A stretch of 11,116 bases of DNA from Candidatus Woesearchaeota archaeon (GCA_019323575.1 JAHWHB010000022.1:1-11116), one strand, 5' to 3'. Counted from the stretch's first letter, positions 1 to 5,668 are shown. Translations and numbers: made by a program. Notes: generated by a model not told the origin, from the letters alone.

Positions 1-107
1 CCGGTTTTAGTGATGTCTGTTGTGGTTGCGATGGTTATGATGAGCTGCCTGGTTCAGGCTATTGTCCGGATGACGATGATGCTGAAGATGAGTGTTGTAT
101 GGATTAG
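1..107 (+). CDS. C-terminal end of an unidentified Cys-rich acidic protein (partial)
   Basis: The frame starting at base 3 is open from the left edge to a TAG at 105-107 and gives 34 residues. They are rich in Cys and Asp/Glu: a VCCGC cluster, a later single Cys, a DDDD run, and an ECCMD end, six or more Cys in all. The Gly/Asp/Cys pattern looks like the end of an exported, disulfide- or metal-binding protein, but no family can be named from this piece. Third positions favour T/G, as in the other plus-strand genes, which supports coding. The stop overlaps by 4 bases the stop of the convergent transglutaminase gene (stop codons at 105-107 and 104-106). It could be a chance open frame, since only 107 bases are visible. 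Confidence 0.5.
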   Translation, partial: GFSDVCCGCDGYDELPGSGYCPDDDDAEDECCMD

Positions 108-2035
108 AACAAATCTGCCAGCCAGCCCAGTAGTCTTTTGTAGAATGGCATTTTTTGTATGTTTACTGTAGTTTCGCCTTCTGTGCTGTATTGTTTGCCG
201 AACATGTCTTTGTAGTTTGCCTTTATGTCGAATGTTGGTTTTCTTGAGAATAGTTGTTCTGATTGTATGTTTACTATGATTTCTTGGTTTATTGTCAGTT
301 CTCCTACGTCTACTTTTGCTGTTGCCCCTCCTCCTTTGACTTCGATTGCTACATTTTGTGGGAATGCTATGCTTTCTCTTTCTAGTGTGAATTTTAGTTC
401 AAAGGGTTCTCCGTAGAGCACTGTTTCTGGTGTTGTTATGTCCTTTATTTTTATTTTTGGCTCGTCCATTCTTATTATAGTTAGTATTGCTTTTTTTGTT
501 GTTGAGCCTGATTTTGCTGTTATTTCTATTTCTTGCGGTCCTGGTTTTTCTGTTGTTATGTCGAATGTTATTGGTGTTTCGCCTTTTGCTGGTATTGTGA
601 TTTCTTTGCATTCTTTGTAGCAGATTGTTGCTGGTACTTCTTTTTCCGCGTAGTTTTCTATTATGCAGTTTAATCTGCCTTTTTCTGTCCATATGTAGTC
701 GTTTTCAAGCATGCATGATAGATCTAGTGTTCCTTTTTGTTGTTCTGTTTTTTCTATTACTGTGTCTATGTCTTTTTCTGAGAATACTACGTCCCATATT
801 CCTGTTGAGAAGGTTCCGCTTGCTGTTAGGTTTTTCTGGTTTTGTGCTTGTAGTGGGATTTCGTATTGGAAGTCTCTGTTTAGGCCGTCTTCTACTTTTA
901 GTTTCCAGTATATTTTGCCTCTTTCTCTTGGCGGGAGTATTATTGTTTGGGTTTCATCGCTTATTGTTGTTATTTCTGTTACTTTTGCAAGTCTGAACTC
1001 GCTTGCTACGTAGTAGTCTGCCAGGTTTTCCGCTTCCAATATTGCTGCGTTGTAGCTTCCGAAGCCTACTCTTGCTCTTAGTGGTGTCATTGTTAGTTTT
1101 AGTTCTGGTGGTGTTTTTCCTTGTGCTTCTAGAAGTCCTGCTGTTATTTCAAGATCGTGTATTTTTATTTCTGCGTTTTTTGCTTTCCATTCGAGTATTG
1201 TAGTTGGTTCTTGCGGGTCCAGGCTTTCTTTTAGTTTGATGTGGCCTGGGTTTATCCACCCGTACTCGCCGAAGGTTACGTCAAATGGCACCCATCCTGT
1301 TCCTGGGAAGTATACTTCTGCCCATCCGTGTGTTGCCCAGCCTTGCGGGAATTGCGGGTCGTTTGTGTATGCTACTCCTGAGATGAATCTGGCTGGTATC
1401 TTTAATGACCTTAGAAGTGCTATGAATAATCCTGTGATTTCGTCGCACACTCCTTGTTTGTTTAGTAGTGTCCATGATGCTGGTTGTGTTGCTTCTGCTG
1501 TGAGTGTGCTTAGGTTGTATTGTGTGTTATGTTTTGCCCATTTTCCTATTTTGCTTACCAGCATGAATAGGTCTTTTTCGTTTTGTGCAAGTAGGTATGC
1601 CTGTGCGAGTATGTTTGCGTTGTTTGAGTCTATGTTTTTTGTTGGTCTTGTGTACTCTTGTACGTTTTCTGGGAATTTTGTTGGGTAGGGTGTTTTTGCT
1701 TTTACTCTTGGCACGTTGTTTATTGTTTCTATTGTTGCTGTGTATTTGTAGGGGATTGTTCCTGTTGGTGGGTTTTTCCATTCGTATCTTGCTTTTTCTG
1801 CTGTTATTGTTGCTGCGGGCTTTGTTTCTATTTTTCTTATTGCTGTGTATTCTGTGTTTTTTGGTATGAATATTACGTCTGCTTGTATGGTTTCTACTTT
1901 TGGTTCTGGCCCTGTTGGTATTATGTCTATTGTTGATGAAACATTGAGTTCTGTTGTTACTGTTTGTGCTTGGAACCAGTCTGTTTGTGCGAAAACAATT
2001 GGTATTAGAAGTAATAGTAAGATTGTTTTTTTCAT
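104..2035 (-). CDS. Exported transglutaminase-like domain protein with Ig-like C-terminal domains
   Basis: 643 residues. The N-terminus has two Lys, a run of Leu/Ile and a likely signal peptidase site after Ala16 (IVFA/QTD), so the protein is probably secreted or surface-held. Residues about 140-265 form a transglutaminase-like (papain-fold) core: Cys197 in GVCDE, His236 in THGWAEVYFPG and Asp252 in WVPFDVTFGE match the Cys-His-Asp triad. The family includes peptidases, amidases and crosslinking enzymes, so the reaction cannot be told from sequence. Residues about 300-630 are beta-rich and look like two or three Ig-like/CARDB-like repeats, with Cys441, 457, 472 and 476 possibly paired as disulfides. 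The last 13 residues (FYKRLLGWLADLF) form an amphipathic tail and not a full membrane span. The ATG overlaps the pyrH stop (ATGA) and has GGAG five bases upstream, so translation is probably coupled to pyrH. The substrate is unknown. Confidence 0.85.
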   Translation of the reverse strand: MKKTILLLLLIPIVFAQTDWFQAQTVTTELNVSSTIDIIPTGPEPKVETIQADVIFIPKNTEYTAIRKIETKPAATITAEKARYEWKNPPTGTIPYKYTATIETINNVPRVKAKTPYPTKFPENVQEYTRPTKNIDSNNANILAQAYLLAQNEKDLFMLVSKIGKWAKHNTQYNLSTLTAEATQPASWTLLNKQGVCDEITGLFIALLRSLKIPARFISGVAYTNDPQFPQGWATHGWAEVYFPGTGWVPFDVTFGEYGWINPGHIKLKESLDPQEPTTILEWKAKNAEIKIHDLEITAGLLEAQGKTPPELKLTMTPLRARVGFGSYNAAILEAENLADYYVASEFRLAKVTEITTISDETQTIILPPRERGKIYWKLKVEDGLNRDFQYEIPLQAQNQKNLTASGTFSTGIWDVVFSEKDIDTVIEKTEQQKGTLDLSCMLENDYIWTEKGRLNCIIENYAEKEVPATICYKECKEITIPAKGETPITFDITTEKPGPQEIEITAKSGSTTKKAILTIIRMDEPKIKIKDITTPETVLYGEPFELKFTLERESIAFPQNVAIEVKGGGATAKVDVGELTINQEIIVNIQSEQLFSRKPTFDIKANYKDMFGKQYSTEGETTVNIQKMPFYKRLLGWLADLF

Positions 2036-2682
2036 CCTAGCTCCGTGCCGACAAAATCTTTGCCTTTTAGGTATTTTTCAAGCTCTTTGAGTTTTTTCCC
2101 GTTGATGCATGCTGTTTTTATTTTCCATTTTTCTGCCGCTCTTGCTGCGATTGGGTCGAATGGTGTGCTTGTTCCTGCTGCCCATTTTGTTGTTATCATC
2201 TTTTTGTATTCTTTCCAGCTGATTTTCTTTAGTGGTTTTGCGTCTTTGTGTAGTTTTGGGTCTTTCGTGTAGACGTAGTCTGTGTTGCTCAGGTTGATTA
2301 CTTGTTTTATGTTGTGTTTTTTTGCCCAGAGTACTGCGTCGTAGTCTGTTGAGCATCCTGGCAGCCATCCTGCCGCTATTAATACTTTTTTGAACTTCAT
2401 TTTTACTGGTTTTTGTTGTACTGGTGGTGTTTTGAAGATGTGGCGCAGTAGTTCTGCGTTCAATACTGTGGCCGCTATTCCTATCCAGTCTTTTCCTTCA
2501 TTGTCTATTTCGAATTTTTTTGCTGCTGTGATGTATTCTCTTGCGGTTTTTCCTCCTCCGCAGATTATTATGAACTTGTGCTGGCTTTTTTGTACGAGTT
2601 TTTTTAGTTTTTTTAGAAAGTCTGTTTGTATCTCTCCTGGGTTTATGAGGCTTCCTCCTACTGACATCACTACTTTTTTCAT
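2032..2682 (-). CDS. pyrH: UMP kinase, archaeal type (amino acid kinase fold)
   Basis: 216 residues, close to the usual length of archaeal UMP kinases. It phosphorylates UMP to UDP with ATP in the cytoplasm, in pyrimidine nucleotide synthesis. Visible motifs in order: SVGGSLI at 7-13 (phosphate-binding Gly loop), CGGGKTAREY at 41-50, DWIGIAATVLNAELL at 65-79, GWLPGCSTDYDAVLWA at 105-120 (UMP-binding region), NLSNTDYVYTKDP at 130-142 and WAAGTSTPFDPIAA at 167-180. The order and spacing match the amino acid kinase family in its uridylate form. A TATA box centred 26.5 bp upstream of the ATG overlaps the stop of the preceding glucokinase gene, so pyrH can be transcribed on its own as a leaderless message. 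Its stop overlaps the start of the transglutaminase gene by four bases. Other amino acid kinases are less likely given the motif details. Confidence 0.88.
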   Translation of the reverse strand: MKKVVMSVGGSLINPGEIQTDFLKKLKKLVQKSQHKFIIICGGGKTAREYITAAKKFEIDNEGKDWIGIAATVLNAELLRHIFKTPPVQQKPVKMKFKKVLIAAGWLPGCSTDYDAVLWAKKHNIKQVINLSNTDYVYTKDPKLHKDAKPLKKISWKEYKKMITTKWAAGTSTPFDPIAARAAEKWKIKTACINGKKLKELEKYLKGKDFVGTELG

Positions 2683-2704
2683 ATTATGGGTTTTAGAACG
2701 GGAA

Positions 2705-2712
2705 TTTATAAA
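2705..2712 (-). promoter_or_regulatory. TATA box for pyrH
   Basis: TTTATAAA, a self-complementary box preceded on the minus strand by A/C-rich bases (AAAC). Its centre lies 26.5 bp upstream of the A of the pyrH ATG at 2682, so transcription should begin at or next to the start codon. It overlaps the TAA of glk (2706-2708). Confidence 0.72.
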
Positions 2713-3647
2713 GTTTGCTTGGCCGCGTATGCTGCTCCTATCAAACTTACATCATAGTTTGTGATTATTTTTATTGGTATTTTTTGTAATAGTTTTTTGT
2801 ATGTGCTGTTTTTTTCGAATTCTGTGAGGAATTCTTTGCCGAATAGTTGTGGGTTTTTTGCTGCTATTCCTCCTCCTATTATTACTCCCCCTCTTGTGAG
2901 CCCGTCTAGTGCGAAGTTTTTTGCACACCTTGCGTATATTCTGATGAACCATTTTCTTGTTTGTTCTGCTGCTGGTGATTGTTCTTTCATGATTTCTGCT
3001 GGTAGTGTTGTTCCGCTTCCGCCGTGTTTTGTGAGCATGTAGTTGAATAGTTTGACTATGCCTCTTCCTGATAGTATGTCTTCGTATTCAAGCATTGTTT
3101 TTTTGGACCATTTGAGTATGTCTGTTTCTTCTGCTGTTAGCGGGAGGTCTGCATGTCCTCCTTCAGAAGGGCACGGCACATACATTTTCCCGTTGTAGTG
3201 TAATATTGATTTTCCTAGTCCTGTTCCTGCTCCTATGAGTGCTATTGGCAGGTTGTTTGTTTTTCCTGCTCTTAGTGTTTTGACGTCTTTTGGCTGTAGC
3301 ACGTTTACTGCATATCCTAGTGCTTCAAAATCATTCATCAATCTGCATTTGAATGGTAATTTTCTCACATCTATTTTCCATTTTACGTTTGTCAGCTGGC
3401 AGGTTTTTCCGTCTGGTGATATTGGTCCTGCTGCTGCTATGCACGCGTTTGATATTTTTGTTTTTGAGTCTTTTAGAACTTGTTTGACTGCTTCTTCGAA
3501 TTTTGTTGTCTGGCTGTCAAATCTGTATTTTGTGTGTATTTTTACTTGTTTTGTTACTGTGCATAGTGCTATGTTTGTGTTGGTTCCGCCTATGTCTGCA
3601 GCTAGTACGGCTTTTTTTGGTGGTTTTGAATATTCCTCTTTTTGCAT
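2706..3647 (-). CDS. glk: Glucokinase, bacterial Glk family
   Basis: 313 residues. It is predicted to phosphorylate glucose to glucose 6-phosphate with ATP at the entry of sugar metabolism. Motifs: AADIGGTNTNIAL at 16-28 (phosphate 1 loop), AAAGPIS at 71-77, LTNVKWKID at 85-93, LMNDFEALGYAV at 103-114 with Asp106 as likely catalytic base, GAGTGLGKS at 139-147 (adenosine/phosphate region), PSEGGHADL at 160-168 with Glu162 and His165 as sugar contacts, and YEDILSGRG at 188-196 with Glu189. This is the Glk (E. coli-type) family pattern, not the ROK zinc motif and not the ADP-dependent kinase common in many archaea, so an old transfer from bacteria is plausible. It lies 5 bp after the 68-residue gene. 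I see no Shine-Dalgarno match before its ATG. Substrate could extend to other hexoses. Confidence 0.85.
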   Translation of the reverse strand: MQKEEYSKPPKKAVLAADIGGTNTNIALCTVTKQVKIHTKYRFDSQTTKFEEAVKQVLKDSKTKISNACIAAAGPISPDGKTCQLTNVKWKIDVRKLPFKCRLMNDFEALGYAVNVLQPKDVKTLRAGKTNNLPIALIGAGTGLGKSILHYNGKMYVPCPSEGGHADLPLTAEETDILKWSKKTMLEYEDILSGRGIVKLFNYMLTKHGGSGTTLPAEIMKEQSPAAEQTRKWFIRIYARCAKNFALDGLTRGGVIIGGGIAAKNPQLFGKEFLTEFEKNSTYKKLLQKIPIKIITNYDVSLIGAAYAAKQTL

Positions 3648-3652
3648 AATTA

Positions 3653-3859
3653 TTATAGTTTTTTTGCAAGTTCTGCAATTTCTGATAATCTTCCTGTTAT
3701 TTCCTTTGTTAATCCTTCTATTGCTTCTTTTAGAGTCTCAATTCGTTCTTCTGTTGTAATGTTTTCAGCATATTGTCTTAATTTTATTCCGTCTTGTTCG
3801 ATGGCAGACGCCTGGCTTTCAATTTGTTTTGTTACCAATTTTTTTTCTTCGCTTATCAT
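3653..3859 (-). CDS. Small helical/coiled-coil protein of unknown function
   Basis: 68 residues, highly charged, with few aromatic residues and no Cys. Glu, Lys, Ile and Leu recur at helical spacing (for example RIETLKEAIEGLTKEI at 38-53), so it is probably almost wholly alpha-helical and may form a coiled coil. I do not recognise the family. It is likely real: it has the window's clearest ribosome binding site (AAGGAGG, 7 bases before the ATG), it carries the A/C-ending codons of minus-strand genes, and its stop is only 5 bp before glk. It begins 24 bases after the end of the tRNA-Ser gene with no T-tract between, so it is probably made from a tRNA-Ser read-through transcript. A role linked to glucokinase is only a guess from position. 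Confidence 0.72.
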   Translation of the reverse strand: MISEEKKLVTKQIESQASAIEQDGIKLRQYAENITTEERIETLKEAIEGLTKEITGRLSEIAELAKKL

Positions 3860-3866
3860 TTTTTTT

Positions 3867-3873
3867 CCTCCTT
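3867..3873 (-). promoter_or_regulatory. Strong Shine-Dalgarno site of the 68-residue gene
   Basis: AAGGAGG on the minus strand, followed by seven A residues and the ATG at 3859. It stands out because promoter-proximal genes here appear leaderless. It marks this gene as internal to a transcript. Confidence 0.8.
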
Positions 3874-3883
3874 AAATTTAACA

Positions 3884-3967
3884 CGCCGCCGCTGGGATTT
3901 GAACCCAGATATCCCGAAGGAAACGGGATTAGCAATCCCGCGCAGTACCAGGTTGTGCCACGGCGGC
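3884..3967 (-). tRNA. tRNA-Ser(GCU)
   Basis: An 84-base type II tRNA decoding AGC/AGU. The acceptor stem is GCCGCCG with CGGCGGC, with discriminator G73 as expected for serine. The D-loop holds CCTGGTAC. The anticodon stem-loop is CGGGA-TTGCTAA-TCCCG with anticodon GCT. The long variable arm is closed by a C(UUCG)G tetraloop, and the T-arm is CTGGG-TTCAAAT-CCCAG. The 3' CCA is not encoded; the next bases are TGT. A TATA box 28 bp upstream points to its own promoter. No T-tract follows it, and the 68-residue gene begins 24 bases later. Confidence 0.96.
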
Positions 3968-3991
3968 ATAAGAAATCTGCTTTCTCGAGCA

Positions 3992-3999
3992 TATTTAAA
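3992..3999 (-). promoter_or_regulatory. TATA box for tRNA-Ser and the downstream operon
   Basis: TTTAAATA on the minus strand, centred 28.5 bp before tRNA nucleotide 1. With the 26.5-bp rule seen elsewhere in the window, transcription starts about 2 bases before the mature 5' end. Confidence 0.65.
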
Positions 4000-4015
4000 G
4001 CTTTCTGACGCAAGA

Positions 4016-4023
4016 TTTATAAA
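4016..4023 (+). promoter_or_regulatory. TATA box for initiator tRNA-Met
   Basis: TTTATAAA centred 29.5 bp before nucleotide 1 of the tRNA-Met gene, predicting a start site about 3 bases ahead of the mature 5' end. It faces away from the tRNA-Ser promoter in the 81-bp gap between the two tRNA genes. Confidence 0.65.
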
Positions 4024-4048
4024 ACATCAATAGAAGTCAAATCTTTAT

Positions 4049-4123
4049 AGCGGGGTAGGGAAGTCTGGAGTTCCCGATGGGCTCATAACCCATAGCTCGG
4101 AGGTTCAAATCCTCCTCCCGCTA
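4049..4123 (+). tRNA. Initiator tRNA-Met(CAU)
   Basis: A 75-base cloverleaf: acceptor AGCGGGG with TCCCGCT (last pair G-U) and discriminator A; D-stem GGGA/TCCC with GG in the loop; anticodon arm ATGGG-CTCATAA-CCCAT with anticodon CAT; a five-base variable loop; and T-arm GGAGG-TTCAAAT-CCTCC. The A1:U72 pair and the three consecutive G:C pairs in the anticodon stem are the marks of archaeal/eukaryal initiator tRNA, so this is tRNA-iMet and not the elongator or an Ile tRNA with a modified CAU. CCA is not encoded. A T8 tract follows at once. Confidence 0.95.
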
Positions 4124-4124
4124 C

Positions 4125-4132
4125 TTTTTTTT
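4125..4132 (+). terminator. T8 terminator of tRNA-Met
   Basis: Eight T residues begin one base after the discriminator base. Poly-T without a required hairpin is the usual intrinsic stop signal for archaeal RNA polymerase. It sits before the stop codon of the convergent HPF-like gene. Confidence 0.65.
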
Positions 4133-4138
4133 CTAGAA

Positions 4139-4498
4139 TTATATTCTGTCCGGCCTTGTCACGTCGGTGTGCATCTTGTGTTGTATCTGATGTAGAATGT
4201 CTGTGAATGATTTGTGGAGTGCTCTTGGTAGTTCCCAGTCGTCTGCGTTTGAGCTGTCAAAGATTTGTGTTGGTGCTGCGACTTTGACGTGCATTGAGTA
4301 TTTTCTTCTGTCTCCTTCTTTTTGGTAGCATTTGACGTGGACTGTCATGTTTACTATGTTGTGTAGTTTTCTTTTGATTTTTTCATAGTATTCTGTTGTT
4401 AGTGTCTGCACTGTTGCCTGTTCTTCTGCTGGCAGCTGGCTTACTCCTACAAATTTTATTACCTCTCTTGCTCCAAATTTAGGTACTTCTTTTGGCAT
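4139..4498 (-). CDS. Putative HPF/RaiA-like ribosome-associated protein
   Basis: 119 residues from the chosen start. The pattern from about residue 33 on, a helix (TEYYEKIKRKL), then beta strands (MTVHVKCYQ, KYSMHVKVAA), then an acidic turn (SSNADDWELPRAL) and a final helix with a QIQHKMH end, resembles the beta-alpha-beta-beta-beta-alpha fold of hibernation promoting factor / RaiA, where the DxxxAId-x-l..Ql-k segment is typical. This is fold-level resemblance and not a firm family match. If right, it would bind the 30S decoding region when growth stops. An upstream in-frame ATG at 4531 would add 11 residues, but a TATA box lies inside that extension, centred exactly 26.5 bp before the ATG at 4498, so the shorter form as a leaderless message is preferred. 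Its neighbour, initiator tRNA-Met, is also a translation gene. Otherwise it is a conserved hypothetical. Confidence 0.6.
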   Translation of the reverse strand: MPKEVPKFGAREVIKFVGVSQLPAEEQATVQTLTTEYYEKIKRKLHNIVNMTVHVKCYQKEGDRRKYSMHVKVAAPTQIFDSSNADDWELPRALHKSFTDILHQIQHKMHTDVTRPDRI

Positions 4499-4520
4499 GT
4501 TTTTGTCTTTGTTATCTTTG

Positions 4521-4528
4521 TATTTAAA
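4521..4528 (-). promoter_or_regulatory. TATA box deciding the start of the HPF-like gene
   Basis: TTTAAATA on the minus strand, centred 26.5 bp from the ATG at 4498. It lies just inside the longer reading frame that begins at 4531. Being nearly self-complementary, it might also fire on the plus strand toward about 4551, at the foot of the hairpin. Confidence 0.65.
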
Positions 4529-4571
4529 CATTTCTGTGCTTGTTTGTATTGCCGTGCTGGCGTGAAGGTCG

Positions 4572-4607
4572 ATTTCTTCTCCCCACGCAAGTAAGGGGAG
4601 AAGAAAT
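4572..4607. other. 13-bp perfect inverted repeat (possible structured RNA or operator)
   Basis: Left arm ATTTCTTCTCCCC (4572-4584) and right arm GGGGAGAAGAAAT (4595-4607) are perfect complements around a 10-base loop. Weaker outer pairing is possible: CGT 4561-4563 with ACG 4615-4617, and GTGCT 4554-4558 with AGCAC 4624-4628, giving a hairpin of about 75 bases. It lies between the divergent promoters of the HPF-like gene and rnhB. No T-tract follows on either strand, so it does not look like a simple terminator. Confidence 0.7.
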
Positions 4608-4652
4608 ACTAAAAACGTGGCAGAGCACTAAAAACTGTAATCTGTGAAAAGA

Positions 4653-4660
4653 TTTTAAAA
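4653..4660 (+). promoter_or_regulatory. TATA box for rnhB
   Basis: TTTTAAAA preceded by GAAAAGA. Its centre is 26.5 bp from the A of the rnhB ATG, implying a leaderless transcript. It is self-complementary and could also start a minus-strand RNA near 4630. Confidence 0.65.
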
Positions 4661-4682
4661 CAAGCTAGTTTATTGGTGTTTT

Positions 4683-5336
4683 ATGAAAGTATGTGGTGTT
4701 GATGAGGCTGGCAGAGGTGCGGTTCTTGGTCCTCTTGTACTTTGTGGTGTTTTGATTGATGAGAAGGATGAGCCTAAGCTGAAAAAGCTTGGTGTGAAGG
4801 ATTCTAAGCTTTTGACTCCTAAACAGCGTGAACTGATAGCTGAGGAGCTTAAGAAGATTGTTATGTACCAGCTTATTGTTGTTTCTCCTCAGGAGATTGA
4901 TAGCAATGTTGGTGGTGAGAATGGGAGTAATCTTAACTGGCTTGAGGGTATGAAGACTGTTGAGCTTATTAACATTCTGAAGCCTGATAAGGCTTTTATT
5001 GATTGTCCTAGTCCTAATACTAAGGCTTATCATGAGTATTTGGTTGAGAGGTTGTTGCATAAAAAGGTGAAGATTGTTACTGAGCATAAGGCTGATGTTA
5101 AGTATCTTGTTGCGGCTGCTGCTTCTATTCTTGCTAAGGTTACTAGGGATTTAGAAGTTGAGAAGATTAAGCAGCACGTGGGTGTTGATTGCGGTCCTGG
5201 CTATATGTCTAATCCTATTACCCAAGAATTTCTTAAGAAGTACTGGGATAAGCATCCTGAGATTTTCAGGCACAGCTGGGCTCCGTACAAGCAGATTGCT
5301 GGCTTGAAGAAGCAGAAGAAGCTTGGTGAGTATTGA
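4683..5336 (+). CDS. rnhB: Ribonuclease HII
   Basis: 217 residues, the usual length for archaeal RNase HII. It cuts RNA in RNA-DNA hybrids and 5' of single ribonucleotides in duplex DNA, for primer removal and ribonucleotide repair. Motifs: GVDEAGRGAVLGP at 5-17 with Asp7 and Glu8, KDSKLL at 39-44, AFIDCPSPN at 104-112 with Asp107, and EHKADVKYLVAAAASILAKV at 134-153 with Asp138; these give the four acidic metal ligands. GPGYMSNP at 171-178 supplies the conserved Tyr174 next to the substrate 2'-OH, together with the Gly-Arg-Gly motif. The C-terminal WAPYKQIAGL fits the family. It starts at a leaderless ATG and ends directly against the stop of the convergent parvulin gene. Codons strongly favour T and G at the third position. 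Confidence 0.95.
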   Translation: MKVCGVDEAGRGAVLGPLVLCGVLIDEKDEPKLKKLGVKDSKLLTPKQRELIAEELKKIVMYQLIVVSPQEIDSNVGGENGSNLNWLEGMKTVELINILKPDKAFIDCPSPNTKAYHEYLVERLLHKKVKIVTEHKADVKYLVAAAASILAKVTRDLEVEKIKQHVGVDCGPGYMSNPITQEFLKKYWDKHPEIFRHSWAPYKQIAGLKKQKKLGEY

Positions 5337-5615
5337 TTACTTAACTTCTATTACTTTAATTATATGCCATCCGAACTGCGTCTTGACTGGCTTTGACAGC
5401 TCTCCTGGTTTTAATGCGAATGCCGCTGTCTCAAACTCTTTAACCATCTGACCGCGACCAAACCAGCCTAGGTCTCCGCCGTTCTTGCCTGATGGGCATA
5501 GTGACTTCTCCTTGGCTATTGCTTCGAATTCTTTGCCGTGTTTTATGTCGAATAGTAGTCCTAGTGCTTCCTGCTCTGTTTTTACTAGTATGTGTGCTGC
5601 GTGTACTTTGTTCAT
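5337..5615 (-). CDS. Parvulin-type peptidyl-prolyl isomerase (stand-alone, PpiC-like)
   Basis: 92 residues, a single rotamase domain with no signal peptide or membrane span, so it is cytoplasmic. It speeds cis-trans isomerisation of peptide bonds before proline. The layout matches E. coli parvulin 10 closely: HAAHILVK at 5-12 with His8, SLCPSGKNGGDLGWFGRGQM at 38-57 with Cys40 and Met57, Phe61, and TQFGWHIIKV at 79-88 with His84. Such small parvulins are known in some archaea as well as bacteria; the close fit to the bacterial form leaves transfer open. A TATA box is centred 26.5 bp before the ATG, so the message is probably leaderless. The stop codon directly abuts that of rnhB, with no terminator in between. 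Confidence 0.92.
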   Translation of the reverse strand: MNKVHAAHILVKTEQEALGLLFDIKHGKEFEAIAKEKSLCPSGKNGGDLGWFGRGQMVKEFETAAFALKPGELSKPVKTQFGWHIIKVIEVK

Positions 5616-5637
5616 GTTCCTAGGGCCGGATACCCTA

Positions 5638-5645
5638 TTTATATA
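5638..5645 (-). promoter_or_regulatory. TATA box for the parvulin gene
   Basis: TATATAAA on the minus strand, centred 26.5 bp upstream of the A of the ATG at 5615, which predicts a leaderless transcript. It lies 16 bp from the oppositely oriented SMC TATA box, so the two promoters are back to back. Confidence 0.68.
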
Positions 5646-5660
5646 GCTTTCTCACAAATC

Positions 5661-5668
5661 TTTAAATA
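5661..5668 (+). promoter_or_regulatory. TATA box for smc
   Basis: TTTAAATA preceded by CAAATC. Applying the 26.5-bp distance gives a transcription start at about 5691, which is after the first ATG (5687) and 2 bases before the second (5693). This favours the second ATG as the start of SMC. Confidence 0.62.

Noticed and set aside
625..996. Leucine/phenylalanine-rich plus-strand frames opposite the transglutaminase gene, resembling membrane proteins
   Set aside because: They are reverse-strand shadows caused by the T-rich plus strand. The minus-strand frame has a signal peptide, catalytic triad and continuous coding over 643 residues.
3819..4033. Open frames on both strands running through the tRNA-Ser gene
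   Set aside because: They overlap a complete, well-folded tRNA and its promoter and have no family features.
4499..4531. Longer N-terminus (11 residues) of the HPF-like protein
   Set aside because: The TATA box sits inside this stretch and places the transcription start at the internal ATG (4498).
4551..4630. Reading the hairpin as a C/D box or H/ACA guide RNA
   Set aside because: There is no RTGATGA or CTGA box on either strand. For H/ACA, the loop lacks a kink-turn GA pair, and no ACA falls at the right distance from the upper stem.
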